Source of the DNA: Aurantiacibacter marinus
GTDB taxonomy: Bacteria; Pseudomonadota; Alphaproteobacteria; Sphingomonadales; Sphingomonadaceae
Assembly: GCF_001021555.1 (NCBI RefSeq)
Contig: NZ_LDCP01000002.1
Location: forward strand, 682,001-746,000
Direction: 5' to 3'
DNA length: 64,000 bases
Part shown: positions 62,312 to 64,000 of the stretch, piece by piece
How the letters are laid out: each line of letters begins with the position of its first letter
How positions within the stretch are numbered: position 1 is the first letter of the stretch
Notes under the pieces: model-generated
What the model saw: only the letters and a program-made list of their open reading frames with translations
Told to the model about the DNA's origin: nothing
Database searches by the model: none
Program-made: the position numbers and the translations under genes

Positions 62312-64000
62312 ATGCGACGGACCCGGGGAAATTGTCTTGCTATAGCGGTGCTTGCAGCCTTGACAGCTTGCACCACTGCAGGACCGGACAACAGCGGCAC
62401 TTCAAGCGAAGCTGCGCCGCCACCTCGACCAGTTCCGCCGCCACCGCCGCCGCCCCCGCCACCGCCCCCTTCTCCTATGCAATCACTGAGTAGCGTAGCC
62501 CCAATCACTGTCTCCCGCTCAAGCTACACGCAGGATGCAGTCGCCGCGCAACCACCCGCTCAGCAGACAGATGTCACCAGCGCAGCCGGGCGCTATATGT
62601 TTGTCCCGCCGGTGCGGGTCCCGATAGAGCCAAGCCGCGAGCAGTATGACGGTGAAGAGGTTTCACCGGTCCAACTGGCGCTGTATGATCCGGTCAGCAC
62701 CTTCTCCGTCGATGTCGATACAGCAGCCTATGCCAATGCGCGGCGCTTCCTGACGATGGGCCAGATGCCTCCTGCCGCAGCCGTGCGGACAGAGGAACTG
62801 ATCAACTATTTTCGCTATGACTATCCCGCGCCGGAGGATGAATCGCAGCCATTTTCGGTAACCACGGACATGGCGATCACGCCGTGGAACCCCGGCACGC
62901 GGCTGCTGCGCATTGGTCTGCGCGGATATGATTTTCCGCGCAGCGAACGGCCGGCTGCGAACCTTGTGTTCCTGCTTGATGTGTCAGGATCAATGAATGC
63001 ACCCGACAAGCTGCCGCTGGTGCAAACAGCGATGCGGCAATTGGCCGGCGAATTGCAGGATCAGGACCGCGTCTCCATCGTGGTGTACGCCGGGGCCGCC
63101 GGTATGGTGCTGGAACCGACGAACGATGCACGCGAAATAAGCAGGGCCATCGATTCCCTCAGCGCTGGCGGATCTACCGCAGGCGGGGCCGGCATCGAAC
63201 TTGCCTATGACATTGCCCGCGGCAGTTTCATCGAGGACGGCGTGAACCGCGTTATCCTTGCCACAGACGGCGATTTCAATGTCGGCATATCTGACCGTGA
63301 TGCCCTGATAGAACTGATAGAGCAGCAGCGCGACAGCGGCGTCACGCTCACCACGCTCGGCTTTGGCACGGGCAATCTCAACGATGCGATGATGGAACAG
63401 ATCGCCAATCACGGAAACGGAAATTACGCCTATATCGACAGCGCAATGGAAGCGAAGAAGGTATTGTCGGAGGAAATGGGCTCAACCCTTTTCACCATTG
63501 CCCATGATGTGAAAATCCAGGTCGAATTCAATCCCGCGCTGGTGTCCCAATACCGGTTGATCGGATATGAAAACCGCGCTCTTCGCGAAGAGGATTTTGA
63601 CAATGACGCCGTGGATGCAGGCGAGATCGGCGCCGGTCATCAGGTGACGGCGCTGTATGAAATCGTCCCCGCCGGCACCACCGGCTGGATACGTCCGCGC
63701 CGCTACGCCGACCAACCCAAAATCCCGCAAAACCGCACCGATGAAATGGCCTTCGTGCAATTGCGCTACAAACTGCCGGGTGAAGACACATCGCGCCTGA
63801 TCGAACGGCCCCTGCCCGTCCGGCTGCTGACAGGTGCAGGCAGGGCGCGCGGGGATATGGCCTTTGCCAGCGCTGTTGCCGCCTATGGCCAGTTGCTGCG
63901 CGGCGACAGTTTGATGAACACGTTTACCTACGGCGATGCAGTTGCCTTGGCGGGAGAGCAGGATGGATATTGGCGAGAAGAGTTCCTGCAACTCGCCGCG
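62312..64000 (+). CDS. VWA-domain lipoprotein (YfbK-like), runs off right edge
   Basis: 563 residues visible. ATG 62312 follows GGGAGGAC. The signal peptide RRTRGNCLAIAVLAALTACT has lipobox LTAC, and a pure proline tract follows (about residues 38-55, PPPRPVPPPPPPP pattern). The YfbK N-domain (LYDPVSTFSVDVDTAAYANA, INYFRYDYPAPED) precedes a von Willebrand A domain with a complete MIDAS start, NLVFLLDVSGSMN (DxSxS) and later VILATDGDFNVG. C-terminal YfbK sequence is cut by the window. Likely a periplasmic metal-binding adhesion/assembly factor. It is monocistronic with a 63-base gap after the flippase. Confidence 0.88.
   Translation, partial: MRRTRGNCLAIAVLAALTACTTAGPDNSGTSSEAAPPPRPVPPPPPPPPPPPPSPMQSLSSVAPITVSRSSYTQDAVAAQPPAQQTDVTSAAGRYMFVPPVRVPIEPSREQYDGEEVSPVQLALYDPVSTFSVDVDTAAYANARRFLTMGQMPPAAAVRTEELINYFRYDYPAPEDESQPFSVTTDMAITPWNPGTRLLRIGLRGYDFPRSERPAANLVFLLDVSGSMNAPDKLPLVQTAMRQLAGELQDQDRVSIVVYAGAAGMVLEPTNDAREISRAIDSLSAGGSTAGGAGIELAYDIARGSFIEDGVNRVILATDGDFNVGISDRDALIELIEQQRDSGVTLTTLGFGTGNLNDAMMEQIANHGNGNYAYIDSAMEAKKVLSEEMGSTLFTIAHDVKIQVEFNPALVSQYRLIGYENRALREEDFDNDAVDAGEIGAGHQVTALYEIVPAGTTGWIRPRRYADQPKIPQNRTDEMAFVQLRYKLPGEDTSRLIERPLPVRLLTGAGRARGDMAFASAVAAYGQLLRGDSLMNTFTYGDAVALAGEQDGYWREEFLQLAA

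Overview
The window reads as a chromosomal segment of an alphaproteobacterium, most likely Sphingomonadales and probably the Erythrobacteraceae (Erythrobacter or Altererythrobacter type). This is inferred from moderately high GC, compact gene packing with many ATGA or GTGA overlaps, a ctaC-ctaD-ctaB-ctaG-ctaE-SURF1-thrC cluster, a serC-serA-hisZ cluster with an alphaproteobacterial serC-type leader, a pyrE-pdxJ-acpS-lepB-ruvX string, and a hemC-hemD-mitofilin cluster. I see no phage, insertion sequence, plasmid function or CRISPR array. Almost everything is housekeeping, with a few accessory spots.

Layout. 1-5.2 kb: the start of pyrC (cut by the left edge), a YgfZ-type folate-binding protein, a TetR regulator divergent from a ferritin-like hydrolase, a GNAT acetyltransferase, the rplU-rpmA ribosomal operon and a small lipoprotein. 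5.2-8.3 kb: a minus-strand folB / SDR fragment / moaA-moaD-moaE string. 8.3-18.1 kb: a DUF1499 protein, then the long minus-strand cytochrome aa3 oxidase cluster running into thrC and an rRNA-type methyltransferase. 18.2-23.7 kb: the plus-strand pyrE-pdxJ-acpS-lepB-permease-DUF3089-ruvX string. 23.7-29.5 kb: on the minus strand argH-lptM-lysA-precorrin-2 dehydrogenase, followed by a 53-residue peptide gene and two unrecognised, probably cupin-like proteins. 29.5-36.2 kb: a TlpA-like thioredoxin, a decayed FAD monooxygenase remnant, tRNA-Val, asparaginase, a winged-helix regulator, purA, a lipase-like hydrolase and an OmpA protein. 36.6-40.7 kb: serC-serA-hisZ with palindromes in both intergenic gaps. 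40.8-48.1 kb: an extensin-like lipoprotein, a LuxR/FixJ-type regulator, and the four-gene Anbu proteasome / transglutaminase / alpha-E / ATP-grasp operon. 48.3-64 kb: uvrB, lipoproteins, DsbD, a UbiH-type monooxygenase, Mic60-hemD-hemC, tsaD-gpsA-flippase, and a VWA lipoprotein cut by the right edge.

Functional links. The cox cluster supplies the structural subunits, heme O synthesis and copper/heme assembly factors for one aa3 terminal oxidase. hemC/hemD feed heme synthesis, and the precorrin-2 dehydrogenase feeds siroheme. moaA/D/E give most of molybdopterin synthesis. serC/serA, thrC, lysA, argH and hisZ give amino-acid synthesis.

The best candidates for something undescribed are the peptide-plus-two-cupin cassette (about 23.68-25.73 kb) and the Anbu operon (42.57-46.57 kb), whose chemistry is still not established as far as I know. 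All family assignments were made by reading motifs; no database search was run.
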